From assembly GCF_003143515.1 (NCBI RefSeq), contig NZ_CP029343.1, forward strand, positions 4,836,001 to 4,900,000: a stretch of DNA of 64,000 nucleotides. Reading direction: 5' to 3'. The stretch comes from Massilia oculi. Its GTDB lineage: Bacteria > Pseudomonadota > Gammaproteobacteria > Burkholderiales > Burkholderiaceae_D. Numbering within the stretch: the stretch's first letter is position 1; each line of letters starts with the position of its first letter. Shown here one piece after another: positions 9,106-18,264 of the stretch. Below the pieces are notes generated by a model. That model was not told the origin of the DNA. It ran no database searches and saw only the letters and a list, made by a program, of their open reading frames with translations. The translations under genes were made by a program, and so were the position numbers.

Positions 9106-11163
9106 ATGGTTTCCAGATTCATGAATGTCAGCCTGGCCACGCATTGCTGCGTGGTGCTGGGCATGGTGGTGAGCTCGAGCGCCTTCGCGCTCGATGCCAT
9201 GAGCGCGAGCGTCGAGTCGCCGGGCAAGGTGCTGAACGTGTCGGTGCAGGTCGCGCCGGACGGACGCCTGTCGTACCAGGTCGAACGCAAGGGCCAGCAG
9301 GTGATCGCGCCGTCGCGCCTGGGCTTCGTGCTGGGCAGCGACAAGCCGCTGGATTCGGGCTTCAGGATCGAGCGCCAGGTGGTCACCGACCACGACAGCA
9401 GCTGGGAACAGCCGTGGGGCGAGCGCCGCACGGTGCGCAACCACTACCGCCAGATGCGGGTCGACGTCAAGAAGAACGATGGCCGCCGCCTGGCGATCGT
9501 GTTTCGCGTGTACGACGACGGCCTGGGCTTTCGCTACGAATTCCCCAAGCTGCCGAACAACCGCGCCACGCACATCGCCGACGAGCTGACCGAGTTCGTG
9601 GTCGCGCAGCCGGCCACCGCCTGGTGGCAGCAGGCGGGCGAAGTCTGGGCGCTCGAATACCCGATCCAGAAGTCGCCCCTGCGTGAAGTGGGCATGGCCA
9701 ACACCCCGATGACCGTGCGCATGGAGAACGGCACCCACATCGCCTTCCACGAGGCGGCCCTGGTCGACTATGCCTCGATGTGGCTGCGCCGGGTCGAAGG
9801 CCAGCGCCTGCGCGCCCACCTGACCCCGTCCGCCACCGGCAACCCGGTGGTGCGCACCGGCGCCTTCACCACGCCATGGCGCACGATGCAGATCGCCGAC
9901 GACGCGGCCGGCCTGTACATGTCCGACCTGGTGCTGAACCTGAACGAGCCGAACAAGCTGGGCGACGTCTCCTGGGTCAAGCCATCGAAGTACGTCGGGG
10001 TGTGGTGGGACATGCACCTGGAAACCAAGTCGTGGGCCTCGGGTCCGAAACACGGCGCCACCACCGAGTACACCAAGCGCTACATCGATTTCGCGGCCAA
10101 GCATGGCTTTCGCGGCGTGCTGGTCGAGGGCTGGAACCCGGGCTGGGACAGCGACTGGGCCGGCAATGGCCTGGACATGGACTTCACCAGGGCGCATCCG
10201 AGCTTCGACATCGCCGCCGTGACGGACCATGGCCGCAAGAAGGGCGTGCACCTGATCGGCCACCACGAGACCGGCGGCAACGTCGCGCACTACGAAAAGC
10301 AGATGGACGCGGCCTTCAGGCTGTATGCGAAGCACGGCGTGGACAGCATCAAGACCGGCTACGTGACCGACGGCGGCGCGGCCCAGTTCATGGGCAAGAA
10401 CGGCAAGGTCCATTTCGGCTACACCGATTCGCAGGAGGGCGTGCGCCACTACCAGAAGGTGGTCGAGGAAGCTGCGCGCTACAAGATCGCGATCAACACC
10501 CATGAACCGGTGAAGGACACCGGCCTGCGCCGCACCTATCCGAACTGGATCTCGCGCGAAGGCGCACGCGGCGTCGAGTACAACGCCTGGGGCAATCCGG
10601 TCAATACCGTCGACCACGAGGCCAACCTGGTGTTCACCCGCATGCTGAGCGGCCCGCTCGACTACACGCCGGGCATCCTGAGCCTGGAAGGCAAGGACAA
10701 GCGGCCGTTCAACTCGACCCAGGCCAAGCAGTTGGCCAACTTCGTGGTGATCTATTCGCCGGTGCAGATGGCGGCCGACCTGATCGAGCACTACGAGCGC
10801 TATCCGGGCCCGTTCCAGTTCATCAAGGACGTGCCGGCCGACTGGGAAGACACCCGCGTGCCGCACGGCGCGGTGGGCGAATACGTGACCATCGTGCGCA
10901 AGGACCGCAATTCGGACGGCTGGTACGTCGGCTCGGTCACGGACGGCAACAAACGCACGCTGGACCTGAAGCTGGACTTCCTGGACCCCGGCAAGACCTA
11001 CCTGGCCGAAATCTACCGCGACGGCGACAACGCCGACTATCGCGACGACAAGCGCCGCTTCGACATCGCGATCGAGAAGCGCAACGTCACCAGTGCGGAC
11101 ACCATCAAGATGGTGCTGGCGCCGGGCGGGGGACAGGCGATTCGCCTTGTGCCGCTCAAGTAA
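9106..11163 (+). CDS. GH97 alpha-glucosidase (SusB-like)
   Basis: A 685-residue family 97 glycoside hydrolase, exported (signal peptide ends near AFALD, residue 30). The three catalytic glutamates of the inverting SusB type appear conserved: Glu388 in HHETGG, Glu467 in NTHEPVK and Glu491 in VEYNAW. The spacing 467-491 equals that of SusB Glu508-Glu532. The domains run N-terminal beta-sandwich, TIM barrel (about 290-570) and C-terminal beta domain. It should release glucose from non-reducing ends of malto-oligosaccharides in the periplasm, completing the receptor-GH13-GH97 operon. An AAGGAGAG ribosome site precedes the start. Confidence 0.92.
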   Translation: MVSRFMNVSLATHCCVVLGMVVSSSAFALDAMSASVESPGKVLNVSVQVAPDGRLSYQVERKGQQVIAPSRLGFVLGSDKPLDSGFRIERQVVTDHDSSWEQPWGERRTVRNHYRQMRVDVKKNDGRRLAIVFRVYDDGLGFRYEFPKLPNNRATHIADELTEFVVAQPATAWWQQAGEVWALEYPIQKSPLREVGMANTPMTVRMENGTHIAFHEAALVDYASMWLRRVEGQRLRAHLTPSATGNPVVRTGAFTTPWRTMQIADDAAGLYMSDLVLNLNEPNKLGDVSWVKPSKYVGVWWDMHLETKSWASGPKHGATTEYTKRYIDFAAKHGFRGVLVEGWNPGWDSDWAGNGLDMDFTRAHPSFDIAAVTDHGRKKGVHLIGHHETGGNVAHYEKQMDAAFRLYAKHGVDSIKTGYVTDGGAAQFMGKNGKVHFGYTDSQEGVRHYQKVVEEAARYKIAINTHEPVKDTGLRRTYPNWISREGARGVEYNAWGNPVNTVDHEANLVFTRMLSGPLDYTPGILSLEGKDKRPFNSTQAKQLANFVVIYSPVQMAADLIEHYERYPGPFQFIKDVPADWEDTRVPHGAVGEYVTIVRKDRNSDGWYVGSVTDGNKRTLDLKLDFLDPGKTYLAEIYRDGDNADYRDDKRRFDIAIEKRNVTSADTIKMVLAPGGGQAIRLVPLK

Positions 11164-11180
11164 GTCTGGCGCAGGACACT

Positions 11181-11201
11181 GTGGGCGGCCCGGCCGCCCA
11201 C
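11181..11201 (+). terminator. GC hairpin after the GH97 gene
   Basis: A perfect 9-bp stem GTGGGCGGC-CCG-GCCGCCCAC starts 18 bases after the GH97 stop. No U tract follows, so termination is uncertain. It resembles hairpins at 21792-21812 and 48262-48282 and may be a dispersed hairpin element. Confidence 0.45.
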
Positions 11202-11289
11202 CTGACGGCCGTCGCACGCGAACGGCCGTTTTCGCATATCCTGTTGGACTGTCCATACTTTGCTGGCGTTTTTTCGCACCTGGCTGTTC

Positions 11290-12498
11290 ATGTCCACACC
11301 ATCTTCATCGTCCACCGTCACGCCTGCCGCTTCCGGCACCGTCATGCAGATCCTGTTCTCGGTCGCCTTCGTTCACCTGCTGAACGATTGCGTGCAGGCC
11401 GTGCTGCCGTCGATCTACCCGCTCCTGAAGCATGAATTCGACCTGACGTTCACCCAGGTCGGCCTGATCACGTTGACCTTCCAGTGCACCGCCTCGCTGC
11501 TGCAGCCCTGGATCGGCCTGTACACCGACAAGCGCCCGATTCCCTTCCTGTTGCCGGCCGGGATGTGCGTGACCCTGTTGGGCGTGGGCCTCCTGGCCTG
11601 GGCCGACAGCTTCCCGATGCTGCTCACCGCGGCCGCGATGATCGGCGTCGGTTCCTCGACCTTCCACCCGGAGGCCTCGCGCGTGGCGCGCCTGGCCTCG
11701 GGCGGGCGCTTCGGCTTCGCGCAGTCGCTGTTCCAGGTCGGCGGCAACGCCGGCTCGGCCCTCGGCCCGCTGCTGGCGGCCGCCATCGTGGTCGGACGCG
11801 GCCAGGGCGAGATCGCCTGGTTCATGCTGCTGGTGCTGGTCGCGGTGGCGGTGCTGGTCGGCGTGAGCCGCTGGTACAGCAACCACCTGACGAATATGGT
11901 CAGGAAGGCCGCGCAGCATGCGGGCCCAAGGCTGCCGCGCAAGAAGGTGATCCAGGCCCTGGCGGTGCTGGCGCTGCTGGTGTTCTCCAAGTACATCTAC
12001 ATGGCCAGCCTGCAGACCTACTACACCTTCTTCCTGATCGAGAAGTTCCACCTGCCGGTGGGCACCGCCCAGCTGTACCTGTTCCTGTTCCTGGCCTCGG
12101 TCGCGGCGGGCACCTTCGCCGGCGGCCCGATCGGCGACAAGATCGGCCGCAAGCGCGTGATCTGGTTCTCGATCCTGGGCGCGGCGCCGTTCACCATCGC
12201 GCTGCCGTACGCGAACCTGTTCTGGACCGGCGTGCTGTCGGTCGTGATCGGGCTGGTGATGTCGTCGGCCTTCTCGGCCATCGTCGTCTTCGCCCAGGAG
12301 CTGGTGCCGGGCAAGGTCGGACTGATCTCGGGCATCTTCTTCGGCCTGATGTTCGGCATCAGCGGCGTGGGCGCCGCGGCCATGGGCCATATCGCCGACA
12401 TCCACGGCATCGACCAGGTGTACCGGATCGCGTCCTTCCTGCCGCTCTTGGGCATCATGGCGGCGCTGCTGCCGAAGGTCGACGGGGCGAAGCGCTAG
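11290..12498 (+). CDS. MFS transporter, fosmidomycin-resistance (Fsr) type
   Basis: A 402-residue, 12-helix major facilitator. I use the ATG at 11290 rather than an upstream in-frame TTG at 11260. The sequence has the Fsr-group features: FVHLLNDCVQAVLPSIYP in helix 1, DKRPIPF in loop 2-3, GSSTFHPEASR in helix 4, and FAGGPIGDKIGRKR in the second half. Fsr proteins export fosmidomycin and related compounds by proton antiport. The physiological substrate here is unknown. It lies 126 bases after the glucan operon, beyond a hairpin, so it may be a separate unit. Confidence 0.88.
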   Translation: MSTPSSSSTVTPAASGTVMQILFSVAFVHLLNDCVQAVLPSIYPLLKHEFDLTFTQVGLITLTFQCTASLLQPWIGLYTDKRPIPFLLPAGMCVTLLGVGLLAWADSFPMLLTAAAMIGVGSSTFHPEASRVARLASGGRFGFAQSLFQVGGNAGSALGPLLAAAIVVGRGQGEIAWFMLLVLVAVAVLVGVSRWYSNHLTNMVRKAAQHAGPRLPRKKVIQALAVLALLVFSKYIYMASLQTYYTFFLIEKFHLPVGTAQLYLFLFLASVAAGTFAGGPIGDKIGRKRVIWFSILGAAPFTIALPYANLFWTGVLSVVIGLVMSSAFSAIVVFAQELVPGKVGLISGIFFGLMFGISGVGAAAMGHIADIHGIDQVYRIASFLPLLGIMAALLPKVDGAKR

Positions 12499-12528
12499 CG
12501 CCGCATATATTCACAAGGAGCGTCTTCC

Positions 12529-13365
12529 ATGAACCTGAACGACATCCAGCGCATCGCCGCCTTCGACGACAACGGCCAGGGCGGCAATCCGGCCGGGGTC
12601 TGGATCGGCGCCGCACTGCCGCCGGCCGCCGAGATGGCCCGCATCGCGCGCGAGGTCGGGTTTTCGGAAACCGCCTTCGCCGCGCCGGAAGGCGAGGCCT
12701 GGCGGGTGCGCTATTTTTCTCCAGAATCCGAGGTGCCGTTCTGCGGCCACGCGACCATCGCCCTCGGCGCCGCGCTGGCCCGCGCCCATGGCGACGGCCG
12801 CTATGCCCTGACCCTGAACGCGGCCAGCATCACGGTCGAGGGCCGGCGTGACGGCGAGCGGGTGCACGCGGCGCTGCAGTCGCCGCCGACCCGCAGCAAG
12901 GCGGCCGACCCGGCGCTGGTCGATGCGGCGCTGGCGCTGTTCGGCTACACCCGGGCCGATCTCGATCCGCGCATCCCGCCGGCGCTGGCCCACGGCGGGG
13001 CCGACCACCTGGTGCTGGCGCTGTCGAGCCGCGCGCTGCTGGCGGCGATGCGCTATGACCTGGACGCCGGCCGGGCGCTGATGCTGGCGCACGGCCTGGT
13101 GACGGTGGTGCTGGCCTGGGCCGAGCATCCGCAGCTGTTCCACACCCGCAACCCCTTCGCCTCGGGCGGCGTCTATGAAGATCCGGCCACCGGCGCCGGG
13201 ACCGCGGCGCTGGCCGGCTACCTGCGCGACATCGGCTGGCCGCATGGCGGACGCATCGAGGTCGTCCAGGGCGAAGACATGGGCGCGCGTTCGCGTTTGA
13301 CGGCAGAGATCGCCAAGGGGGCGGGCGGCTCGATCCGCGTGACGGGAACGGCGCGAGCAATGTAA
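12529..13365 (+). CDS. PhzF-family epimerase/isomerase
   Basis: A 278-residue protein with the two-lobed PhzF/DapF-like fold. The family's catalytic glutamate is Glu47 in VGFSETAFA. The substrate loops FCGHATIALG and DPATGAGTAAL are present. The phenazine enzyme PhzF isomerises dihydro-hydroxyanthranilate, but no other phenazine genes are here, so this is a family-level call only. An AAGGAG ribosome site precedes the ATG. It starts 30 bases after the MFS gene and may be co-transcribed with it. Confidence 0.85.
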   Translation: MNLNDIQRIAAFDDNGQGGNPAGVWIGAALPPAAEMARIAREVGFSETAFAAPEGEAWRVRYFSPESEVPFCGHATIALGAALARAHGDGRYALTLNAASITVEGRRDGERVHAALQSPPTRSKAADPALVDAALALFGYTRADLDPRIPPALAHGGADHLVLALSSRALLAAMRYDLDAGRALMLAHGLVTVVLAWAEHPQLFHTRNPFASGGVYEDPATGAGTAALAGYLRDIGWPHGGRIEVVQGEDMGARSRLTAEIAKGAGGSIRVTGTARAM

Positions 13366-13553
13366 TACAACACCGTCAGTGGCGCTGGTTCCGGTTTGAT
13401 AAAACTCTTGACTTTGTCATAAATGAGTTGGTTACTTACTATCAAACAGAGGGCTAAAAGCACGCCTGCTCAGTGGTTCGATTCTCCGTGAGCGGATTGA
13501 TAATTTGATCCAGACCAACCCTGTTTCAATCTTATCAACCCAGGAGTACCGCC

Positions 13554-14336
13554 ATGGAGCTGTTTCCAGCAGCCGTGTTCAACCCCTCGAAAGCGTCGTC
13601 CCCGCGCACCGCCCGCGGCCCCGTCGCTGGAGGCGCGATCGAGCGTTTGCCGTTCACTGTCCGCCGGGTAGAAACCGAAGCGGATCTGCTCAAGGCCGTG
13701 CGCATCCGCCACGCCGCCTATGCCCGCCATGTCCCGGATTTCGCCCGCAGCCTGGCGCAACCGGAGGCGGCCGACTATGACGCCGACACCATTGTCCTGC
13801 TGGCCGAGTCCAAGCTGGACGGCACGCCGATCGGCAGCACCCGCATCCGCACCAACCTCTACCGCCCCCTGGGTGTGGAGGAGTCGGTCGAGCTGCCCGA
13901 CTGGTTGCAGGGCAAGCGCCTGGTCGAAGCGACCCGCCTCGGAATCGACGAGGGCCGGGTCGGTCGCATGGTCAAGATTGCACTGATCAAGGCGTGTTTC
14001 ATGTATTGCGAAGACAACGCCATCGACTATTCAGTGGCGACTGGCCGTCCACCCGTGGACAAGCAATACGATCAGCTGATGTTCGTCGACGTGTTCCCGG
14101 AATTGGGTCTGGTGCCGTTGCGTCACGTGGGCAATATTCCACACCGCATCATGGCGTTCGAGATCGCCACCTTCCAGCAGCGCTGGGCCGAGGCGCGCCA
14201 TCCGATGCTGAACTTCTTCTTCCATACCCACCACCCGGACATCGAGGTCGGTCCGGTCGCGCCGCCATCGCTGGCGCTGCCGCAGCGCCCCGTGCCGCCG
14301 GCCATCCGGCCACGCGTCGAACTGGCGTTCGCCTGA
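13554..14336 (+). CDS. GNAT-fold N-acyltransferase, FeeM/N-acyl amino acid synthase-like
   Basis: A 260-residue protein. After a 33-residue basic, Pro-rich lead comes a GNAT-like domain (about 35-215) with the pattern of FeeM-type N-acyl amino acid synthases and LuxI-like enzymes: AVRIRHAAYARHVPDF, GSTRIRTNLYRPLGVEES, EATRLGIDEGRVG and FVDVFPELGLVPLRHVG. FeeM joins acyl chains from acyl-ACP to amino acids such as tyrosine. Which acyl donor or acceptor is used here cannot be read. A CAGGAG ribosome site precedes the ATG. It stands alone, with about 190 bases upstream and a hairpin downstream. Confidence 0.65.
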   Translation: MELFPAAVFNPSKASSPRTARGPVAGGAIERLPFTVRRVETEADLLKAVRIRHAAYARHVPDFARSLAQPEAADYDADTIVLLAESKLDGTPIGSTRIRTNLYRPLGVEESVELPDWLQGKRLVEATRLGIDEGRVGRMVKIALIKACFMYCEDNAIDYSVATGRPPVDKQYDQLMFVDVFPELGLVPLRHVGNIPHRIMAFEIATFQQRWAEARHPMLNFFFHTHHPDIEVGPVAPPSLALPQRPVPPAIRPRVELAFA

Positions 14337-14366
14337 AGTTTTTCCGATCGTCAGCGGGAATTGCGG

Positions 14367-14390
14367 GGCGCAGCCTGGACGGGCTGCGCC
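14367..14390 (+). terminator. GC hairpin downstream of the FeeM-like gene
   Basis: A perfect 9-bp stem (GGCGCAGCC / GGCTGCGCC) with a 6-base loop begins 30 bases after the stop codon at 14336. No clear U tract follows, so this is a probable rather than certain terminator. Confidence 0.5.
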
Positions 14391-14798
14391 AACGACCTGC
14401 AGCGCTTGCGCAGTTGCGCATGCGGCCGCGTCGTCAACGACCTGACCGGCACGCCGCTGGCCAGCTTAGCGATGCAGCTCAGCGATGCAGGCCAGCGGCA
14501 GCGTAGCCGCGGCGAACAGGAATCCGGTCGGAGCCGCCCGCATATGCCTGCCTTTCGTCTGCGGAAAAACACGCCGGGCCGTTCGATGCACTGCGCGGCC
14601 TGCCGCCATGGGGACTCACAGGCCATCGACGAGCCGGATGCACAGGCGGACCTTGGCCGCAATGTCAATGGCAAACCGTTGTGAAATCGTCCTGACCGGT
14701 CTAATAATTGCATGACGGCACTAGCGTAAAGCGGTATCCTTGCGCTTTAATGGCCGGCGCTCGTCGCGCAGCGTCGCCCGTTTCACCCAAGACCGTCC
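14391..14798. other. Intergenic region, no convincing gene
   Basis: The 408 bases between the FeeM-like gene hairpin and the GGDEF-EAL gene hold only short overlapping open frames with no family resemblance. A minus-strand start at 14543 after a purine-rich stretch gives a 24-residue signal-peptide-like peptide that stops early, perhaps a decayed secreted protein. Near the 3' end, TTGTGA (14679-14684) and AATAAT (14703-14708), 18 bases apart, could be the promoter of the GGDEF-EAL gene. Confidence 0.35.
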
Positions 14799-17738
14799 AT
14801 GCCCAACGTCAAACATCAGCCGCGAGCAACGCTGCCGGCCGCGCTCCACGCGGCTGTCGAGCTGGTATTGAAGATCTTTGCCTATTACCTGATCCCGGTG
14901 GGGATCGGCATCGTCTCGCTGATCGCGCTGGTGTTCTGGCATGACGAATATCGCACCAGCGGCGACGTGCCGCTGGCGATGCACGTCACGGTCGACCAGG
15001 CCGCGACGCTCGCTCCGGACGATGCGCTGGCGCTGGCCCGGGCCACGCCGCTGACCAATGGCCATGACACCCACCTGTCCGAGGCGCCGGTCTGGTTCGC
15101 CTTCGAGCCGATGCCGCGCGCCGGCGAGCAGGTGATCGAATTCCCGTCGCGCCACGCACTGGACATCGCCTGCTGGGATGCGACCACCCTGGTCCCGCTC
15201 GGCGCCGCCACCCGCAGCCTTGACCACGGCGTGCTGCACGCCGAGAAGGCCGGCTTCGCGATGCGCCTGGCGCCGCTGCCGCGCCAGCTGCTGTGCCGCG
15301 CCGGCTTCTCGGGCCCGGCGCGCCTGTCGGTGCTGCAATGGCCGGCCGAGCAGTTCGCCTTGTCGGTCAAGCAGTATCACCGCAAATCGGGCCTGCTCGA
15401 CGGCGGCATGATCGTGCTGGCCCTGTTCATCATCATCACGGCCCTGATCAACCGCCAGCCGGTGTACGTGCTGTTTGCCGGCTGGCTGATCCTGAACCTG
15501 CGCGTGGGCGCGCTGTCGGCCGGCTGGGACATCCAGTGGCTGGGCCAGACCGTGCCATCCGAATGGCTGCTGCGCAGCCGCGCCGTGACGATCACCCTGT
15601 ACGGCATCGCCACGCTGACCCTGTACCAGGCGCTGCTCAAGGAACACCTCGCCGAGATGCGCTACCTGCTGCCGATGCGCGTCATGCAGTGGCTGTGCAT
15701 GCCGATGCTGGCCGCGGCCATGCTGCTGCCGTATGGCATGTACCTGCCGCTGCTGTGGGGCATCCTGGTGTGCTGCTTCTCCTTGATGACGATCGGCCTG
15801 TTCAAGATCATCGTGGAGTCGCGCACCCGGGTCGCCTCCTGGTTCGCGGCCTCGTTCGCGGTGACCTTCCTGGCCTCGCTGGCCGAGGTCCTGTCGGCCG
15901 CGCTCGGCATGCGCGAACTGCTGGGCGTCATCAACAGCGTCACCGCCGCGCTCGCATCGAGCCTGCTGGCGGCGCTGGCCGTGGCCGAGCAGATGCGCAT
16001 GGAAACCGAGAAGCGCCAGGAGGCCCAGGAAGAACTCGAGCACGCCTACCAGGCGATGCCGGTCGGCCTGTTCACCCTGGATATGTACGGCCACTTCCTG
16101 AGCGTCAATCCGGCCCTGCGGAAAATGCTGGGCATGAGCGGCTTCACGCCGGGCCGCACCGCCTGGCGCCAGTACTTCACCGAGGCCAGCTGGGCCAATC
16201 TGCACGAGCAGGTGCATGCCAAATCCGAGGCCGAGATGGAGCTGGCCAGCCGCGACGGCAACCAGCGCTTCCTGGTCAGCGCCACGCTGGCGCGCTCGCG
16301 CATCGAAGGCGTGCTGCAGGACACGACCGAAAAACACAAGGCCACCGAGCAGCTGCGCTTCATGGCCAATAACGATCCGCTGACCAAGGTCTACAACCGG
16401 CGCGGGATCGAGCGCGAATTTGCCAGCGCCGCCGCCAGCCTGGCGGCCGGGCGGCCGATGGCGCTGGCCTACGTCGACCTCGACCGCTTCAAGCTGATCA
16501 ACGACCTGTTCGGCCACGCGGCGGGCGACGAAGTGCTCAAGCAGGTGTGCGAGCGGATGGGCACGATGCTGGCCGGCGGCCAGCAGATCGGCCGCGTGGG
16601 CGGCGACGAATTCGTGATCGTGATGCCCGAGACGGCGATTCCGCTGGCCTCGATCATCTGCCGCGGCATCGTCGACCGTCTCGGCAACACGCCGTACCGG
16701 GTGGGCGACAAGGCCTTCCACGTGCGCGCCTCGGTCGGCCTGATCGAGGTGGTGCCGGGCATGCCGATGAAGGATGCGGTGTCGACCTCCGACCGCGCCT
16801 GCCGCGAAGCCAAGACCGGCCTGGGCGACGGCCTGGTGGTGTATGAACGCGGCGCCGACGCCTTCCGCCAGCGCGCGGCCGAACTGGACCTGGTCGAGCG
16901 CCTGTCCGGCCCGGACGCGACCGACAACCTGCTGCTCGAGATGCAGCCCATCATGTCGCTGCGCGCGCCGCACGAGTCGATGAACTTCGAGGTCCTGCTG
17001 CGCATGCGTGAGCCGGATGGCCGCGTGGTGCCGGCCGGCGCCGTGATCTCCGCCGCCGAGAAGAGCGGGCGCGCCAGCATGATCGACCGCTGGGTGCTGA
17101 CCACCACCCTGGCCTGGATCGCCGAGCACACCGAAGACCTGGTCAATACCCGGTTCGTGTGCATGAACCTGTCGGGAGCCTCGCTCAACGACGAGCGCTT
17201 CGTGCAGGACACCTTCGACATCCTGGGCCGCTACGTGCACGTGGCCAGCCGCCTGTGCCTGGAAATCACCGAGAGCGTGGCGCTGCACGACCTGGACAAC
17301 ACGCGCCGCTTCATCGACCAGGTGCGCAGCTTCGGCGTGAAGGTGGCGCTGGACGACTTCGGCGCCGGCTATACCTCGTTCTCGTACCTGAAGGAGCTGC
17401 CGGCCGACGTGCTGAAAATCGACGGCAACTTCATCGTCAACATCAACGCCCACCCGGCCAACGTGGCGATCGTCGAGGCCATCGTCAGCCTTGCCGTGAA
17501 CCTCGGGATGAAGACGATCGCGGAATGGGCCGAGGATGCGGCCACCGTGCAGACGCTGCACGAGATCGGCGTCGACTACGTGCAGGGCTATGTGGTGGCG
17601 CGCTCGATGCCGCCCGAGCGCCTGCTGGAAGGACGCTCGAGCGCCGGCTTCATCAAGGACGAGGAACTGCTCGAGCTGCTGCGCGAGCTGGAGAATCCGC
17701 CGGCGCCGCACCTGGCCAGCGTGAGCCGGCTGCACTAA
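14799..17738 (+). CDS. Membrane GGDEF-EAL cyclic-di-GMP protein with PAS domain
   Basis: A 979-residue inner-membrane protein. One N-terminal helix and an extracytoplasmic domain precede about seven helices (residues about 200-400, 7TM-DISM-like). A PAS domain (about 410-510), a GGDEF domain (about 520-690) and an EAL domain (about 700-950) follow. The cyclase signature GGDEF is intact, but no RxxD inhibitory site precedes it. The EAL motif reads EVL. Its other phosphodiesterase residues are present (MNLSG, LEITES, LDDFGAGY, LKIDG, AEWAED, VQGY), with W-A replacing the usual G-V after the AE. Both activities look possible. Confidence 0.93.
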   Translation: MPNVKHQPRATLPAALHAAVELVLKIFAYYLIPVGIGIVSLIALVFWHDEYRTSGDVPLAMHVTVDQAATLAPDDALALARATPLTNGHDTHLSEAPVWFAFEPMPRAGEQVIEFPSRHALDIACWDATTLVPLGAATRSLDHGVLHAEKAGFAMRLAPLPRQLLCRAGFSGPARLSVLQWPAEQFALSVKQYHRKSGLLDGGMIVLALFIIITALINRQPVYVLFAGWLILNLRVGALSAGWDIQWLGQTVPSEWLLRSRAVTITLYGIATLTLYQALLKEHLAEMRYLLPMRVMQWLCMPMLAAAMLLPYGMYLPLLWGILVCCFSLMTIGLFKIIVESRTRVASWFAASFAVTFLASLAEVLSAALGMRELLGVINSVTAALASSLLAALAVAEQMRMETEKRQEAQEELEHAYQAMPVGLFTLDMYGHFLSVNPALRKMLGMSGFTPGRTAWRQYFTEASWANLHEQVHAKSEAEMELASRDGNQRFLVSATLARSRIEGVLQDTTEKHKATEQLRFMANNDPLTKVYNRRGIEREFASAAASLAAGRPMALAYVDLDRFKLINDLFGHAAGDEVLKQVCERMGTMLAGGQQIGRVGGDEFVIVMPETAIPLASIICRGIVDRLGNTPYRVGDKAFHVRASVGLIEVVPGMPMKDAVSTSDRACREAKTGLGDGLVVYERGADAFRQRAAELDLVERLSGPDATDNLLLEMQPIMSLRAPHESMNFEVLLRMREPDGRVVPAGAVISAAEKSGRASMIDRWVLTTTLAWIAEHTEDLVNTRFVCMNLSGASLNDERFVQDTFDILGRYVHVASRLCLEITESVALHDLDNTRRFIDQVRSFGVKVALDDFGAGYTSFSYLKELPADVLKIDGNFIVNINAHPANVAIVEAIVSLAVNLGMKTIAEWAEDAATVQTLHEIGVDYVQGYVVARSMPPERLLEGRSSAGFIKDEELLELLRELENPPAPHLASVSRLH

Positions 17739-17740
17739 TT

Positions 17741-18121
17741 CTAATCAATGCCCGCGAGGGTTTCCCTGCTGCCCACGTCGCCCACCAGGAATTGCGCGCG
17801 CGCCGCCTTCAGCGTGGCGACGTCGCTGGCCAGTGGCTTGGCCTTGACCCTTGGCATCGGCGTGGCGCTGCGCTGCAGTGCGCGCGCGGGCGGCAGCACG
17901 TCTTCCCGGGCCGCCAGCGGATAGGGGGCGATCTTCGTCACTCCTTCGCTGGACGGCATGCTGGCCATGCGCACGGTGGCGGCGCCGGCTTCGCAAGGGC
18001 GGTCGGTGAAAGTGACGCGGCCGGCGCCGTCGATGCACTTGACGATGACGGATTCGGAATAGGCGCTCGGCGCGGCGATTGCTGCGGCGGCCAGCAGGCA
18101 GATGCTCAGTTGTCGCTTCAT
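17741..18121 (-). CDS. Small secreted protein, DUF4124-like
   Basis: A 126-residue protein with a clear signal peptide (MKRQLSICLLAAAAIAAPSAYS). A short cysteine-containing motif follows (VKCIDGAGRVTFTDRPCEAG), the pattern of DUF4124 proteins in beta/gammaproteobacteria. The rest is low complexity with no catalytic motif. It ends 2 bases from the GGDEF-EAL stop on the other strand. Function unknown. Confidence 0.7.
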   Translation of the reverse strand: MKRQLSICLLAAAAIAAPSAYSESVIVKCIDGAGRVTFTDRPCEAGAATVRMASMPSSEGVTKIAPYPLAAREDVLPPARALQRSATPMPRVKAKPLASDVATLKAARAQFLVGDVGSRETLAGID

Positions 18122-18228
18122 AATTGGCTCCTGGACGGATCCATGTTCGGGATTTCATTGTCTTCCTTGCATCATTGCGCTTCTGTTCGCCACTTCACGT
18201 GGGCATGTAGGCGCACGCGCCGTCGTTT

Positions 18229-18262
18229 TTTACAGAACCGCCAGTCTTGGATAAAATGTCCA
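18229..18262 (+). promoter_or_regulatory. Promoter with overlapping operator for the YheO/DauR-type regulator
   Basis: TTTACA (18229-18234), a 17-base spacer and TAAAAT (18252-18257) give a good sigma-70 promoter with one mismatch to consensus in each hexamer. The -10 lies inside the inverted repeat TTGGATAAAATGTCCA (18247-18262), which recurs with one change at 20738. Transcription should start near 18264, directly at the ATG at 18265. Autorepression through this repeat is inference. Confidence 0.6.
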
Positions 18263-18264
18263 GC

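Noticed and set aside
7714..11256. Very long minus-strand open frame (about 1180 codons) opposite the glucan operon
   Set aside because: High-GC antisense shadow of the receptor tail, GH13 and GH97 genes. It shows no family motifs and has a His/Arg/Val-biased composition.
14351..14715. Overlapping frames of about 75-120 codons on both strands
   Set aside because: No ribosome sites, no family resemblance and mutually overlapping. Treated as intergenic.
14721..17735. About 1000-codon minus-strand open frame
   Set aside because: Antisense shadow of the GGDEF-EAL gene, whose domains are unmistakable on the plus strand.
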